A stretch of DNA of 64,000 nt from positions 4,588,001 through 4,652,000 of the forward strand of contig NZ_CP186693.1 in the NCBI RefSeq assembly GCF_049532985.1, in the 5' to 3' direction. The notes under the pieces were generated by a model. That model did not search any database. It saw only the letters and a list, made by a program, of their open reading frames with translations, and was not told where the DNA came from. The stretch comes from Promicromonospora sp049532985. Lineage in GTDB: Bacteria; Actinomycetota; Actinomycetes; Actinomycetales; Cellulomonadaceae. Of the stretch, positions 53,871-62,915 are shown one piece after another. Positions within the stretch are counted from its first letter, which is position 1; the number at the start of each line of letters is the position of its first letter. Position numbers and translations under genes: made by a program.

Positions 53871-55252
53871 CCCCGCTGACCCCGGCCCGCGCCCGCCGGA
53901 TCTTCCTGCTGCTGACGCTGACCCGGTGGTTCCCCGTCGGGCTGGTCGTCACCGTGACCACGCTGCTGCCCATCGAACGAGGGCTGCCGGTCACCCAGAC
54001 CCTCACGGCGCTGTCGGTCACCGGGCTCACGGTCTTCCTCCTGGAGCTGCCCACCGGCGGTCTCTCCGACGCGCTCGGCCGGCGCCCGCTGCTGGTCGCG
54101 GCGGCCGCCATGCAGGTGCTCGCCGCGGTCCTGTTCCTCACGGCGCAGACCTTCTGGGCCTTCGCCCTCGCCGCAGCGGTCACCGGCGTCTTCCGGGCGC
54201 TCGACTCCGGGCCGCTGGAGGCCTGGTTCGTCGACACCGTGCACGCGACCGAGCCGGGCGCCGACGTCGACCGGTCCCTCGCCGCGCACAGCACCGTGCT
54301 GGGCGGGTCGATCGCCGCCGGCGCGCTGGTCTCGGGCGTGCTCGTCTGGTGGCACCCCTTCGGCGCGTGGTCCGCGCTGGCGCTCCCCTACGCGGTGTAC
54401 GCCGGGCTCGCGGTGGTGCACCTGGTCGCCGTCGCGCTCCTGGTCCGGGAGGCGCCGCGCCCGCTGACGCCGCCGTCCGCCGCCACCGCGGTGGAGGACG
54501 GCGGGGCGGCGGACGACGTGGTGGAGGACGGCTCGGCCGGCCCCGGCACGGCGCCGGCGCTGCCGCCGTCGGGCCGCTGGGCCGGGGCGCGCCGCGCGCT
54601 GGACTCCGCGCGCGGCGCGCCCGGCGCCGTCCGTGACGGGCTGCGCCTCGCGCGGGACAACCGGGTGCTGCGCTACCTGCTGCTCGTCGAGGTGTTCTGG
54701 AGCATCGGGATGGTCGTGTTCGAGACGTTCCAGCCGATCCGCCTGTCCGAGCTGCTGGGCGGCACCGCCGCCGGGGCCGCGGTCTCCGGCCCTGCGGCTG
54801 CCGCCGGATGGGCGGTGTTCGCGGCCGGGGCCGCACTGACCGGCCTCGCCACACCCCGCCTCGGCGTGGCGCGCACGGCCATCCTCGCGCGCGTGCTCAA
54901 CGGGCTCGGGGCGGTGTGGATGGGGCTCGCGCTCGGCCCCGCCGGGCTGATCGCCGCCTACCTGGTGACCTACGGCCTGCACGGTGCCTGCGGACCGGCC
55001 TACCAGGCGCTGCTGCACCGGGAGGCGGAGTCGCGGAACCGGTCGACCGTGCTGTCGATGGCCTCGATGCTCGCGTTCGCCGCCTTCTCGGTCGCCGGCC
55101 CGACGCTCGGCTGGGTGGCCGACCTGCTCTCGACGCAGGCCGCCATGGTGCTGGCCGGGGCGCTGAGCACCCTCGGTGCGCTCTGCTTCCTGCCGGCCCT
55201 GCGCCAGGAGCGCCGCCGGACGGCCGCGCTCACCGCGCCGGCCGCGGCCTGA
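53867..55252 (+). CDS. MFS transporter
   Basis: 461 residues, 12 helices. The GGLSDALGRRPLL motif follows helix 2, and a 70-residue Pro/Gly/Ala-rich cytoplasmic loop splits the two halves (about 200-260). Substrate unknown, likely export of a toxic small molecule under control of the adjacent regulator. GTG at 53867; AGGA lies 6 nt upstream. Confidence 0.85.
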   Translation: MTPLTPARARRIFLLLTLTRWFPVGLVVTVTTLLPIERGLPVTQTLTALSVTGLTVFLLELPTGGLSDALGRRPLLVAAAAMQVLAAVLFLTAQTFWAFALAAAVTGVFRALDSGPLEAWFVDTVHATEPGADVDRSLAAHSTVLGGSIAAGALVSGVLVWWHPFGAWSALALPYAVYAGLAVVHLVAVALLVREAPRPLTPPSAATAVEDGGAADDVVEDGSAGPGTAPALPPSGRWAGARRALDSARGAPGAVRDGLRLARDNRVLRYLLLVEVFWSIGMVVFETFQPIRLSELLGGTAAGAAVSGPAAAAGWAVFAAGAALTGLATPRLGVARTAILARVLNGLGAVWMGLALGPAGLIAAYLVTYGLHGACGPAYQALLHREAESRNRSTVLSMASMLAFAAFSVAGPTLGWVADLLSTQAAMVLAGALSTLGALCFLPALRQERRRTAALTAPAAA

Positions 55253-55342
55253 CCCCTACCCGATACCCCACGTCCCGCACATGGGGACAACTCCCCTCGA
55301 TCAGGCTTTTCCAGAGGGGCAGTGGGCCGTCATGCTGTCCCG

Positions 55343-56407
55343 GTGATCCCTCCTCGCCGCGTCGGTGCCCTCGCCGCCCTCGCCGTACTGACCCTGACTC
55401 TGTCGGGGTGCGTGCGCATGGGCGTGGAGCTGGACCTGAGGCCGGGCGACGCGGCGTCGTCGAGCGTGGTGCTCGCGGTCGAGGACCGGTACCTGGACCG
55501 CACCGGCCAGTCCCCCGACGACGTCATCGACACGCTGACCCGGGACCAGGAGGACCCGGCCCAGGACGCGGCGCGCACCGAGGACTTCCGGCAGGACGGC
55601 TACACGGGCACCCGCTACGTCTACCCGGAGACGGGTATCGGCACGGTCGGCGCCCAGGTGGGCTGGCCCATCACGGTGGTCCGCGAGGGCGACGACTACC
55701 TCGTGTCGGGCACCCTCGACCTCACCGAGGAGGGCCTCGGGAGCCGGGGCGCCGCGTCCGTCGAGAACCTCAGCTTCACCGTCGACGTGACCTTCCCGGG
55801 CGAGGTGCGCACGTCGAACGGCACGGCCGACGGGAACACGGTGCGCTGGGAACCTGCCGTGGGCGAGACGGTCGAGATCCACGCGCGCGGCTCCGCCGTC
55901 GGCCCGGAACGGGAGGATCCCGCCGCGGCGAGCGGGGCCGCCGAGGTGGTGACGCTCCCCGTGGTGCCCGAGTGGATGGTCCTCGTGCTCGGGCTGAGCG
56001 GCCTGGTCATCCTGCTGCTCATCGGCGTGATCGTATGGCAGGCCATGCTCCGGGTCCGGGACCGCCGCCCCCCGGAGGGCGCCCCGGCCTACGCACAGGT
56101 GCCCGGCCCGTACGGCCCGGTGGCCGGGCAGCACGGGGCCGGGCCCGCACCGTACGGGGCCGGGCCTGCTGCCCCGACGTACGGAGCCGGGCCCGCTGCC
56201 CCGACGTACGGAGCCGGGCCCGCTGCCCCGACGTACGGAGCCGGACCCGCTGCACCGCCGTACGGGGCAGCGCCCCCGACGCACCGGGGTGCGCCGGGGC
56301 CGTACCCGGGTGCGTCCGTCCCGTACGGCGGCGTCCCGGGGCACCCGCAGGAGCAGACGACCCCGCCGGACCCGAACCGGCCGCCGAGCTTCCCGCCCGG
56401 GTTCTGA
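55343..56407 (+). CDS. LppM-like lipoprotein with Pro/Gly repeat tail
   Basis: 354 residues. Signal with lipobox LTLSGC (Cys near 23), an extracytoplasmic LppM/DUF3153-like domain (about 24-200), one helix (about 208-232) and a cytoplasmic tail with a 9-residue YGAGPAAPT repeat. LppM in mycobacteria influences phagosome fate, but that role need not apply here. GTG at 55343 puts the lipobox at the right distance; a GTG at 55322 is an alternative. No strong ribosome site. Confidence 0.75.
   Translation: MIPPRRVGALAALAVLTLTLSGCVRMGVELDLRPGDAASSSVVLAVEDRYLDRTGQSPDDVIDTLTRDQEDPAQDAARTEDFRQDGYTGTRYVYPETGIGTVGAQVGWPITVVREGDDYLVSGTLDLTEEGLGSRGAASVENLSFTVDVTFPGEVRTSNGTADGNTVRWEPAVGETVEIHARGSAVGPEREDPAAASGAAEVVTLPVVPEWMVLVLGLSGLVILLLIGVIVWQAMLRVRDRRPPEGAPAYAQVPGPYGPVAGQHGAGPAPYGAGPAAPTYGAGPAAPTYGAGPAAPTYGAGPAAPPYGAAPPTHRGAPGPYPGASVPYGGVPGHPQEQTTPPDPNRPPSFPPGF
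56153..56260 (+). repeat. 27-bp tandem repeat
   Basis: Four 27-bp units (56153, 56180, 56207, 56234), coding YGAGPAAPT with few changes. The DNA of units 2 and 3 is identical, so recent slippage is likely. Confidence 0.85.
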
Positions 56408-56523
56408 CCCGGCCGCGCCCGACGACCCCGCACCGGGTGCCGACGCAGCGGGCGACCCGCGGGCCCGTTGCCGATATGGTCGGCGGGCCGTGCGACGTGC
56501 GCGGCACGACGCACAGGAGCGAC

Positions 56524-57549
56524 GTGGACGACACCGAGAAGAACCGGACCGCGGGCGGCTGGACCGAGGACGTGCTGGGCGCGGGTTACGAGGCCCGGAC
56601 GCTGCACCTGCCCGCACCCACCGGCCGTCCCCGTGGACGCGCCGCCCGGCGAAGGACGGGGGACGGCGGCGCGGAGGCGACGCTGGTCCGGTACGTCCCC
56701 GAGGGGACGCCGCGCGCCGGCCGCCCGCCCGTCCTGTACGTGCACGGGTTCGCCGACTACTTCTTCCAGCGTCACCTCGCCGAGGCCGTCGCGGCGCGGG
56801 GCTACCCGTTCTACGCCGTCGACCTGCGGGGTCACGGGCGGTCGATCGACGCGTGGACGGCCTCGGGCGGCGACCCCAACATGGTGGACGACCTGGACCT
56901 CTACCAGCAGGACCTCGACGCCGCCGCCGACGCGGTCGCCGCGGACGGCCACACCGGCCTCGTGCTCCTGGGCCACTCGACCGGTGGGCTCGTCACCGCG
57001 CGGTACGCGCACGCGCGACCCGGCCGGGTGACCGCCCTGGTGCTGAACAGCCCTTGGTTCGACCTGCGCGGGAGCTGGTCCGACCGCACCCTGGCCACCC
57101 AGCTGGTGTACGCGCTCGCCCGGTTCGCGCCGCGTACCGTCGTCAGTCACCTGGGCGGGGACTACGGCCGTGCCCTGCACCACGCCACCGGCGGCGAGTG
57201 GGAGTACGACCTGCGCTGGAAGCCGTACGACGGCTTCCCGGTCCGGGCCGGATGGCTCGCCGCCATCCGGCGGGGGCACCGCGAGATCGGTCGCGGGCTG
57301 CCCGTGGAGTGCCCGACGCTGCTGTGCACCAGCGACCGGACGGGCCCGGACCGTGGCGAGGCCGCGGCGATGCTCAGCACCGACACCGTGCTCGACGTGG
57401 CGCACATGCATGCCCGCGCACCACGGCTCGGCGACGCCGTCGACGTGGCCGTCATCGAGGGCGGAGCGCACGACCTGGCCCTCTCCCCGCGGCCGGCACG
57501 CGAGAAGTACCTGACCACGGTGCTCGACTGGCTGGACGCGAACACCTGA
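56524..57549 (+). CDS. alpha/beta hydrolase (serine aminopeptidase S33/lysophospholipase type)
   Basis: 341 residues. VLYVHGFADYFF (oxyanion), Ser in GHSTGGLV, acid area CTSDRTGPD and His in GGAHDLALS. The fold and the Hydrolase_4 pattern fit monoacylglycerol lipase or lysophospholipase relatives; the substrate is unknown. GTG at 56524 has AGGAG 5 nt upstream. An ATG at 56476 lies in frame but lacks a ribosome site. Confidence 0.82.
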   Translation: MDDTEKNRTAGGWTEDVLGAGYEARTLHLPAPTGRPRGRAARRRTGDGGAEATLVRYVPEGTPRAGRPPVLYVHGFADYFFQRHLAEAVAARGYPFYAVDLRGHGRSIDAWTASGGDPNMVDDLDLYQQDLDAAADAVAADGHTGLVLLGHSTGGLVTARYAHARPGRVTALVLNSPWFDLRGSWSDRTLATQLVYALARFAPRTVVSHLGGDYGRALHHATGGEWEYDLRWKPYDGFPVRAGWLAAIRRGHREIGRGLPVECPTLLCTSDRTGPDRGEAAAMLSTDTVLDVAHMHARAPRLGDAVDVAVIEGGAHDLALSPRPAREKYLTTVLDWLDANT

Positions 57550-57639
57550 CCGACGAAACACACATTCGGCATGAAACCGTGACCAGTTACACGCGCGCCG
57601 CGAACCCCTGAACGGGACCGCTCCGCCAGGCTTTCGCTC

Positions 57640-60600
57640 ATGGAAGAGACGTGGGTCAGTCACGCGCTACGGCGCCTGCCCGACACCCGCACCTGCCCCG
57701 CGTGCGGCACCGTCCTGGACAGCGGCCTGTGCGGGCACTGCGCGCTCGACCTCCGCGGCCCGCGCGGGATCGAGCTGTACACGGCGTCGCTCGCCGCCGA
57801 GCGGGCGATCCGGGACCGCCAGCGGATCCTCGACGAGATGCGGGCCGAGCAACCCGCCGCCGCGCGGTTCGCCCGGCGGGCCGACGGCGGGGCGCCGGCC
57901 CGGGGTGGGACGGCGTCCGAGGCCGTCCGGGGCACGGCGGCCGAGGCGGACTACGGCGCGGCGGCCGGGGTGGCGGGCGGCGCGGCGGCCGAGACCGTGC
58001 CCGGCGCGGCGGGCGTCCCGGCGGGCACCCTGGCCGATTCTCCGCACGGCGGCTCGGGCACCGGCCCGACGGGTGCCACCCCGGGCACGGCCGGAGCCTC
58101 CCCGGCGAGCGGCACGACGTCCGCGCCCCGGCGCGCCGTGGCCCTCCAGCCGATCCTCGCGGGGGTGGGCGCCGCGCTCCTGGCGGTCTCGGCCGTGGTG
58201 TTCGTCTTCTTCACGCTCGCCGACCAGCTCGTGCTCCGCACGGTCGCGACCCTGCTGGTCACGGCGGCCGCCGTGGTGGCGGCGGCGGTGATGCGCCGGG
58301 CCGGCCTGCGGTCGTCCGCCGAGGCGGTCGCCACCCTTGCCGTCGCGCTGACCTGGGTGTGCGCCGAGCTGGGCCTGCAGGCCGGGGCGGTCGAGGGCGC
58401 CACCGCGCACCTCGCCCGGGCGGGGCTGCTCGCGCTGGTCGCCCCGGCGCTCGTGGCGGTCGGCGGGCGGCTGCGGATCCGCTCGTGGACGGCTGCCGGG
58501 ACGCTCTCCGCACCGTTGGTGCCGCTGCTGCTCGCCGCCGGCCTGACCGGTGGCGGCCGCCTCACCTGGGCCTGGATCCCCGCTGTCGGCGCCGTGGCGC
58601 TGATCGCGCACGCCGGCACCGTCGTACAGGGCCGGGTGGCCGAGCGCCTCGGCCTGGGAGCGGCCCGGTGGGAGACGCGGCTGCTGAGCGTGGTCCGCAC
58701 CGTGGCCGTGCCCGCCGCGCTGTACGCCGTCGCGGACGTGCCCGGCCTCGCCGCGCTGTGGTTCGCCGCGTGGTGGGCGGCGGTGTCGGTCGGGGCGGTC
58801 GTGCTCGGTCACGTGCTGCGCGTGCGGGCGTGGGTCTCGACCGGCCTGGTCACGGCCCCGATCACCGCGTTCCCCGCGGCGCTCGCGCTGCCCGCCACGG
58901 TGGACCTCGCCTGGGCCGTGGGCGCCGGTGCGCTCCTCGTGGGGCTGGCCACGCTGGCGGGGCCCGCGGCGGCGCAGACCACCGGACCGCGTGTCGGCTC
59001 GGCGCTGCGCACGGAGCTGCTGCTGCTCGAGGCGACACAGGTCCTGGCGATCGCGGTGGCGGTCGGTGCCGCCCTGCTGGTGCCCCCTTCCGCCGTGCTC
59101 GCGGCCCTGCCGGGCGACGCAGCGACCGCCGTGCTGCTCGCCGTCACGGCCGTCGTCGCCGCGGTGCTCCGACGGGGCACCCACCGCCGCTGGTGGACCT
59201 TCACGGCCGGTGCGCTCGGCACCGCCCCCGCGCTGTTCCTCGCGACCGGCGACGGGGCCGGCCTCCTGTGGATCCTGCCCGCCGCCGCCGGAGTGGCCTG
59301 GGCGGCGCTCGTCGTCGTCCTGGCGGTCCTGGTCGCGGTGCGCGCACGCCCGGTCGTCCCCGCCGCGCGGACGCGCGCCGACCTGCTGCTCGCGTCCTGG
59401 CTCGTCGCGGTGCTCGCGGCGGTTCCCGCCGCCTGGGCCGCGTGGCCGCGCCTGGTCGGGGTGCTGCTCGTGGCGCTGGAGGCGGACCCCGCACCACGCC
59501 TGGACGCCGGCCCGCTGGGCGGTGGCTTCCTCGCCGCCGGGCTCGCCGGACCGAGCCTGCTGGGACTGGTCGTGCTCACCGTGCTGGTGCTGACCGCCTC
59601 CCGGCTGGGACCGGCGGCGGGCACCTCGCCCGGCCGTGTCCCCGCCGTCGTACGGAGCGCTCGCGCCCTGGCCCCCTGGACCACGCTCCTGCTGGTCCTC
59701 GTCACGTCCCTGCACCCCGGGATCGACGGCGCGGCGTCGCTCGTGCTGCTCGCCGTCGCCGCCGCGCTGCTGCTCGCCGCCGCCACGCGGCCGGATCGGG
59801 CGTGGCCGGTGCTGCGCCCCGCCGTCGTCGCCGTGCGCTCGGCTGTCGCCGGCCTGCGACGTGCGTCCGGGCTCCTGCCCCGGGTCGGCGGCACACCCGT
59901 CGGAGCGTCCGAGGCGCCGGCCTGGCGACGTGCGGCCGTGTCCGGCGCCTGTGCCGCGCTGGTCCTGCTCACGCTCGGCTCGTGGCAGAGCCGGCCGACG
60001 GTGCTCGCCGCGACGGTCGTCGTCGTCCCGCTCGTGCTGGCCGCGCGCGGCGCCCTGCCGGCGGCGGCGCGCCCGGGGCTCGTGGGTGGCGCGTACGCGT
60101 ACGCCCTGGTGGTGGGCGGTGTGTGGCTCGGGTGGCTCGGGCTGGACCAGGTCGCGGCCGTGTGCACCGTGTCGGCCGCCGCCTCGCTGACGGCCGCTGC
60201 GGTGACCGCCGTACGGGTCACGCGCGGCGAGTGGTTCGCCGTGCTCGGGGTCACGGGCGTGCCCTTCGTGCTCGGCGTGCTCACGGTGGTCGCCGAGCGC
60301 ACGTGGTGGTCCGCCGGGAGCGCGGTCGCGATGCTCCTCCTGGAGCTGGTGCTGCTGCTCACCCGGCGGTCCGGCCTGGCCCCGGTCGTGCGGGTGCTCG
60401 CCGCGGGCCTCGTGCTGCCCACCGCCGCGGTGGCGATCGTGAGCGCCGGGGCGATGCTGGTGCCCGGCAGCGGCTCGCCGGTGCTGCTCCCGGTGATCGC
60501 GACGGTCGTCGCGGTGGTCGCGGGCGGCGCACCACGCGTCGCGGGCTCCCTCACGAGCCGCGTGCCCGACGGCGCGGGCGCCGGACGCCGGGTGCGCGGC

Positions 60601-62058
60601 GTGCTCGAGCTGAGCGCCGTCGTCACCGGGGCCATCACCGTCGGTCTGGCCTACGGGCGGCCGTCGGCCGGTCCGGACATCGCGGTGGCGGTGCTGCTGC
60701 TCCTCGCGATCGGCGCGGGCGTGGTGGCGCGCGAATCCGACCGGACCCGCGTCTGGTGGCTCGCCGGCACCCTCGCCACGGCGGCGGTCTGGACCGCGCT
60801 GGCCGACGGCGGTGTCCGGCTCGTCGAGGCCTACACCCTGCCGCCGGCGGTGGCGGCGGTGCTGGTCGGCGGGCTGCTGGCCCGGCGGGCGGCGCGCTCC
60901 GGGGACGGGACCGCCCGGTGGGAGCACGGCTGGCGGCTCGCCGCCGCGGGGCTCGTGCTCGCGGTCGTGCCCAGCGTCCTCACGCTCGCCCTCGCGGACG
61001 ACGCGGGCGACCCGCGCGCCCGGGCACTGCTGGCGGCCGGGGTGGTCGTGACGCTCACGATCGTGGCCCTGCGGCGCCGGCCGCTCGTGTCCGAGCTCTG
61101 GTCCGCACGCGCCCGGACGCTGCTGGCCGGGGCGGCCCTCCTGAGCGCCGTGGGTCTGGCCGTGGAGTCCCTGCAGGTCGCGGCCTCCGGGCTGGACACG
61201 GCCGGGGCACGGTTCGCGACCGGCCTCGCCTGGGCCTGCGCGGCGGGCGGGCTCGCGCTGGTCGCGACGACCGGCGCGCGGTCGGGGACGCCGTCGGGCC
61301 GCCTGCGACGGGCGATCGACGCGGGCGGCCACGTGCCCGCCCTGCTGCTGCTCACGGCGGGGGCGGTGGCCAACACCGAACCGCACTGGGGCGCGATCGT
61401 CACGCTCTGGACGCTGGAGGTGGCGCTGCTGGTCACGCTGGTGCTCGTGGCCCGCCGGCTCCTGCGCGGGCTGAGCACCGGTGTCCCGGCCTGGGCGGTC
61501 TGGGTGGCCGCGCTGGCCGCGGCGATCGCGGCCTGGAGCCCGCGCGAGCTCCGGGTCGAGGTGTTCTCCCTGCCCCTCGGGGTGGGGCTCGTGGTGGCGG
61601 GCTGCTTCGCGCTCGGTGAGTGGGAGGCCCGCACGCGGGTCGCCGGGCCGGGCGGTGTGCACAGCCGGCGGCCCACCCTGGTCGGCTGGCCCGTCGACTG
61701 GACCGGCTCGTGGGCGCTCCTGGCGCCGGGCATCGCTGCGCTGCTCGGCCCGTCGGTGCTCGCCACCTTCACCGACCCGCAGACGTGGCGGGCCGTGCTC
61801 GTGGTGGCCGTGGCGCTGACCGGGGTGCTCGTCGGGTCCCGGCGCCGGCTCGCCGCGCCGTTCCTGCTGGGCGTGTGGGTGCTGCCGGTCGAGGTGCTGA
61901 TCGTGTTCGTGTCCCAGCTCGGCACGGAGATCTCCGCCGTGCCGTGGATGCTCACGCTCGCGGCGGCCGGCGGGGTGCTGCTGATCATCGCGACCCTGGA
62001 CGAACGCCGCACCGCCGGGTACGGCGGCGCGGCGGCCTACCTCCGCGACCTGCGGTGA
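57640..62058 (+). CDS. giant SCO7613-like multi-pass membrane protein
   Basis: 1472 residues. N-terminal zinc ribbon CPACGTVLDSGLCGHC (20-35), a short coiled segment (45-70), a disordered Ala/Gly linker (about 75-165), then roughly 40 membrane helices to the end, rich in Ala, Val and Leu. This is the SCO7613 C-terminal-domain family seen only in actinobacteria; function unknown. No nucleotide- or metal-binding motif appears in the membrane part. It is the longest protein here and stands alone. The ATG at 57640 has no clear Shine-Dalgarno. Confidence 0.75.
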   Translation: MEETWVSHALRRLPDTRTCPACGTVLDSGLCGHCALDLRGPRGIELYTASLAAERAIRDRQRILDEMRAEQPAAARFARRADGGAPARGGTASEAVRGTAAEADYGAAAGVAGGAAAETVPGAAGVPAGTLADSPHGGSGTGPTGATPGTAGASPASGTTSAPRRAVALQPILAGVGAALLAVSAVVFVFFTLADQLVLRTVATLLVTAAAVVAAAVMRRAGLRSSAEAVATLAVALTWVCAELGLQAGAVEGATAHLARAGLLALVAPALVAVGGRLRIRSWTAAGTLSAPLVPLLLAAGLTGGGRLTWAWIPAVGAVALIAHAGTVVQGRVAERLGLGAARWETRLLSVVRTVAVPAALYAVADVPGLAALWFAAWWAAVSVGAVVLGHVLRVRAWVSTGLVTAPITAFPAALALPATVDLAWAVGAGALLVGLATLAGPAAAQTTGPRVGSALRTELLLLEATQVLAIAVAVGAALLVPPSAVLAALPGDAATAVLLAVTAVVAAVLRRGTHRRWWTFTAGALGTAPALFLATGDGAGLLWILPAAAGVAWAALVVVLAVLVAVRARPVVPAARTRADLLLASWLVAVLAAVPAAWAAWPRLVGVLLVALEADPAPRLDAGPLGGGFLAAGLAGPSLLGLVVLTVLVLTASRLGPAAGTSPGRVPAVVRSARALAPWTTLLLVLVTSLHPGIDGAASLVLLAVAAALLLAAATRPDRAWPVLRPAVVAVRSAVAGLRRASGLLPRVGGTPVGASEAPAWRRAAVSGACAALVLLTLGSWQSRPTVLAATVVVVPLVLAARGALPAAARPGLVGGAYAYALVVGGVWLGWLGLDQVAAVCTVSAAASLTAAAVTAVRVTRGEWFAVLGVTGVPFVLGVLTVVAERTWWSAGSAVAMLLLELVLLLTRRSGLAPVVRVLAAGLVLPTAAVAIVSAGAMLVPGSGSPVLLPVIATVVAVVAGGAPRVAGSLTSRVPDGAGAGRRVRGVLELSAVVTGAITVGLAYGRPSAGPDIAVAVLLLLAIGAGVVARESDRTRVWWLAGTLATAAVWTALADGGVRLVEAYTLPPAVAAVLVGGLLARRAARSGDGTARWEHGWRLAAAGLVLAVVPSVLTLALADDAGDPRARALLAAGVVVTLTIVALRRRPLVSELWSARARTLLAGAALLSAVGLAVESLQVAASGLDTAGARFATGLAWACAAGGLALVATTGARSGTPSGRLRRAIDAGGHVPALLLLTAGAVANTEPHWGAIVTLWTLEVALLVTLVLVARRLLRGLSTGVPAWAVWVAALAAAIAAWSPRELRVEVFSLPLGVGLVVAGCFALGEWEARTRVAGPGGVHSRRPTLVGWPVDWTGSWALLAPGIAALLGPSVLATFTDPQTWRAVLVVAVALTGVLVGSRRRLAAPFLLGVWVLPVEVLIVFVSQLGTEISAVPWMLTLAAAGGVLLIIATLDERRTAGYGGAAAYLRDLR

Positions 62059-62287
62059 GCACCGATCCGGTGGTCGAGGTCGGCACTCTGTCTTGAGGTC
62101 GGCACTCTGTCTTGAGGTCGGCACTCTGTCTTGAGGTCGGCACAGGCCTGTGCCGACCTCGAGGCCAAGTGCCGACCTCGGGGGGGCACCGGGCCCGACC
62201 TCGGGGGGCCACCGGGGCCGACCTCGGCGGGCCGCCGGGCATGGGACGGGGCCGCGCGGGGGACCGGTTGTGTGGTCCGATGGCGCC
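62059..62287. repeat. cluster of 19-bp direct and inverted repeats (element E)
   Basis: The unit GAGGTCGGCACTCTGTCTT occurs at 62076, 62095 and 62114, then GAGGTCGGCAC at 62133 forms a perfect 28-bp palindrome with GTGCCGACCTC (62150-62160); another inverted copy is at 62169-62179, and GACCTC-centred fragments follow at about 62197 and 62219. It can fold in several ways. No gene is apparent. The GNAT promoter must lie near 62265-62285. Confidence 0.85.
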
Positions 62288-62881
62288 ATGCAGCACGATC
62301 TCCGCCTCTCCGCCCACGGAGTCCGCCTCGTCCCGCTGACGCGGGAGCACGCGCCCGCCCTGGCCGGGCTCGTCGACGACCGGCTCTGGGCCGGCATGAC
62401 CATCCCGCTCCCGGACACCACCTCGGCGATGGAGGCGTTCGTGGACGCCGCCGTCACGGCCCCCGACCACCTCGCGTTCGCGGTGCTCGGGCACGACGGC
62501 GAGGTGCGCGGGTCCACCCGCTTCTACGAGCTCAACCCGGGGCAGCGCCGCGTCGAGATCGGCTCCACGTTCTACGGCCGCGACTGGTGGGCCGGGGTGA
62601 CCAACCCGGCGTGCAAGCTGATGCTGCTGCGGCACGCCTTCGAGGACCTGGGGCTGCGCCGGGTCGCCCTGCGCTGCGACGCCCGCAACACCCGCTCCCG
62701 CGCCGCGATCCTCAAGCTGGGCGCCCAGGAGGAGGGCAGGCTGCGCGCACACCGCGTGGCACCCGACGGCTCCGAGGGCGACACCCTCTACTTCTCCATC
62801 CTGTCCGACGCGTGGCCCGAGGTCCGGGCCGGCCTCGACGCGCGGCTGACCGCGCTCACTGCCGTGTCCGAATCCCGCTAG
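62288..62881 (+). CDS. GNAT acetyltransferase (RimJ/RimL type)
   Basis: 197 residues, single GNAT domain with the order of the RimL-like group: GVRLVPLTREHAPAL, GSTRFYELN, IEIGSTFYGRDWWAG and MLLRHAFEDLGLRRVALRCDARNTRSRAAI. May acetylate a small molecule or a protein N-terminus. The ATG at 62288 has no clear ribosome site. Confidence 0.85.
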   Translation: MQHDLRLSAHGVRLVPLTREHAPALAGLVDDRLWAGMTIPLPDTTSAMEAFVDAAVTAPDHLAFAVLGHDGEVRGSTRFYELNPGQRRVEIGSTFYGRDWWAGVTNPACKLMLLRHAFEDLGLRRVALRCDARNTRSRAAILKLGAQEEGRLRAHRVAPDGSEGDTLYFSILSDAWPEVRAGLDARLTALTAVSESR

Positions 62882-62915
62882 CCGGGGCGTCCGGGCGGGG
62901 CGCAGGATGGGGGTC

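Noticed and set aside
62076..62179. CRISPR array
   Set aside because: The 19-bp units are directly adjacent with no spacers, and no cas genes are present.
57667..62517. A 1616-codon open frame on the minus strand opposite the giant membrane protein
   Set aside because: Low-complexity Arg/Gly/His/Gln product typical of antisense frames in high-GC DNA; the plus-strand protein has clear helices and a zinc ribbon.
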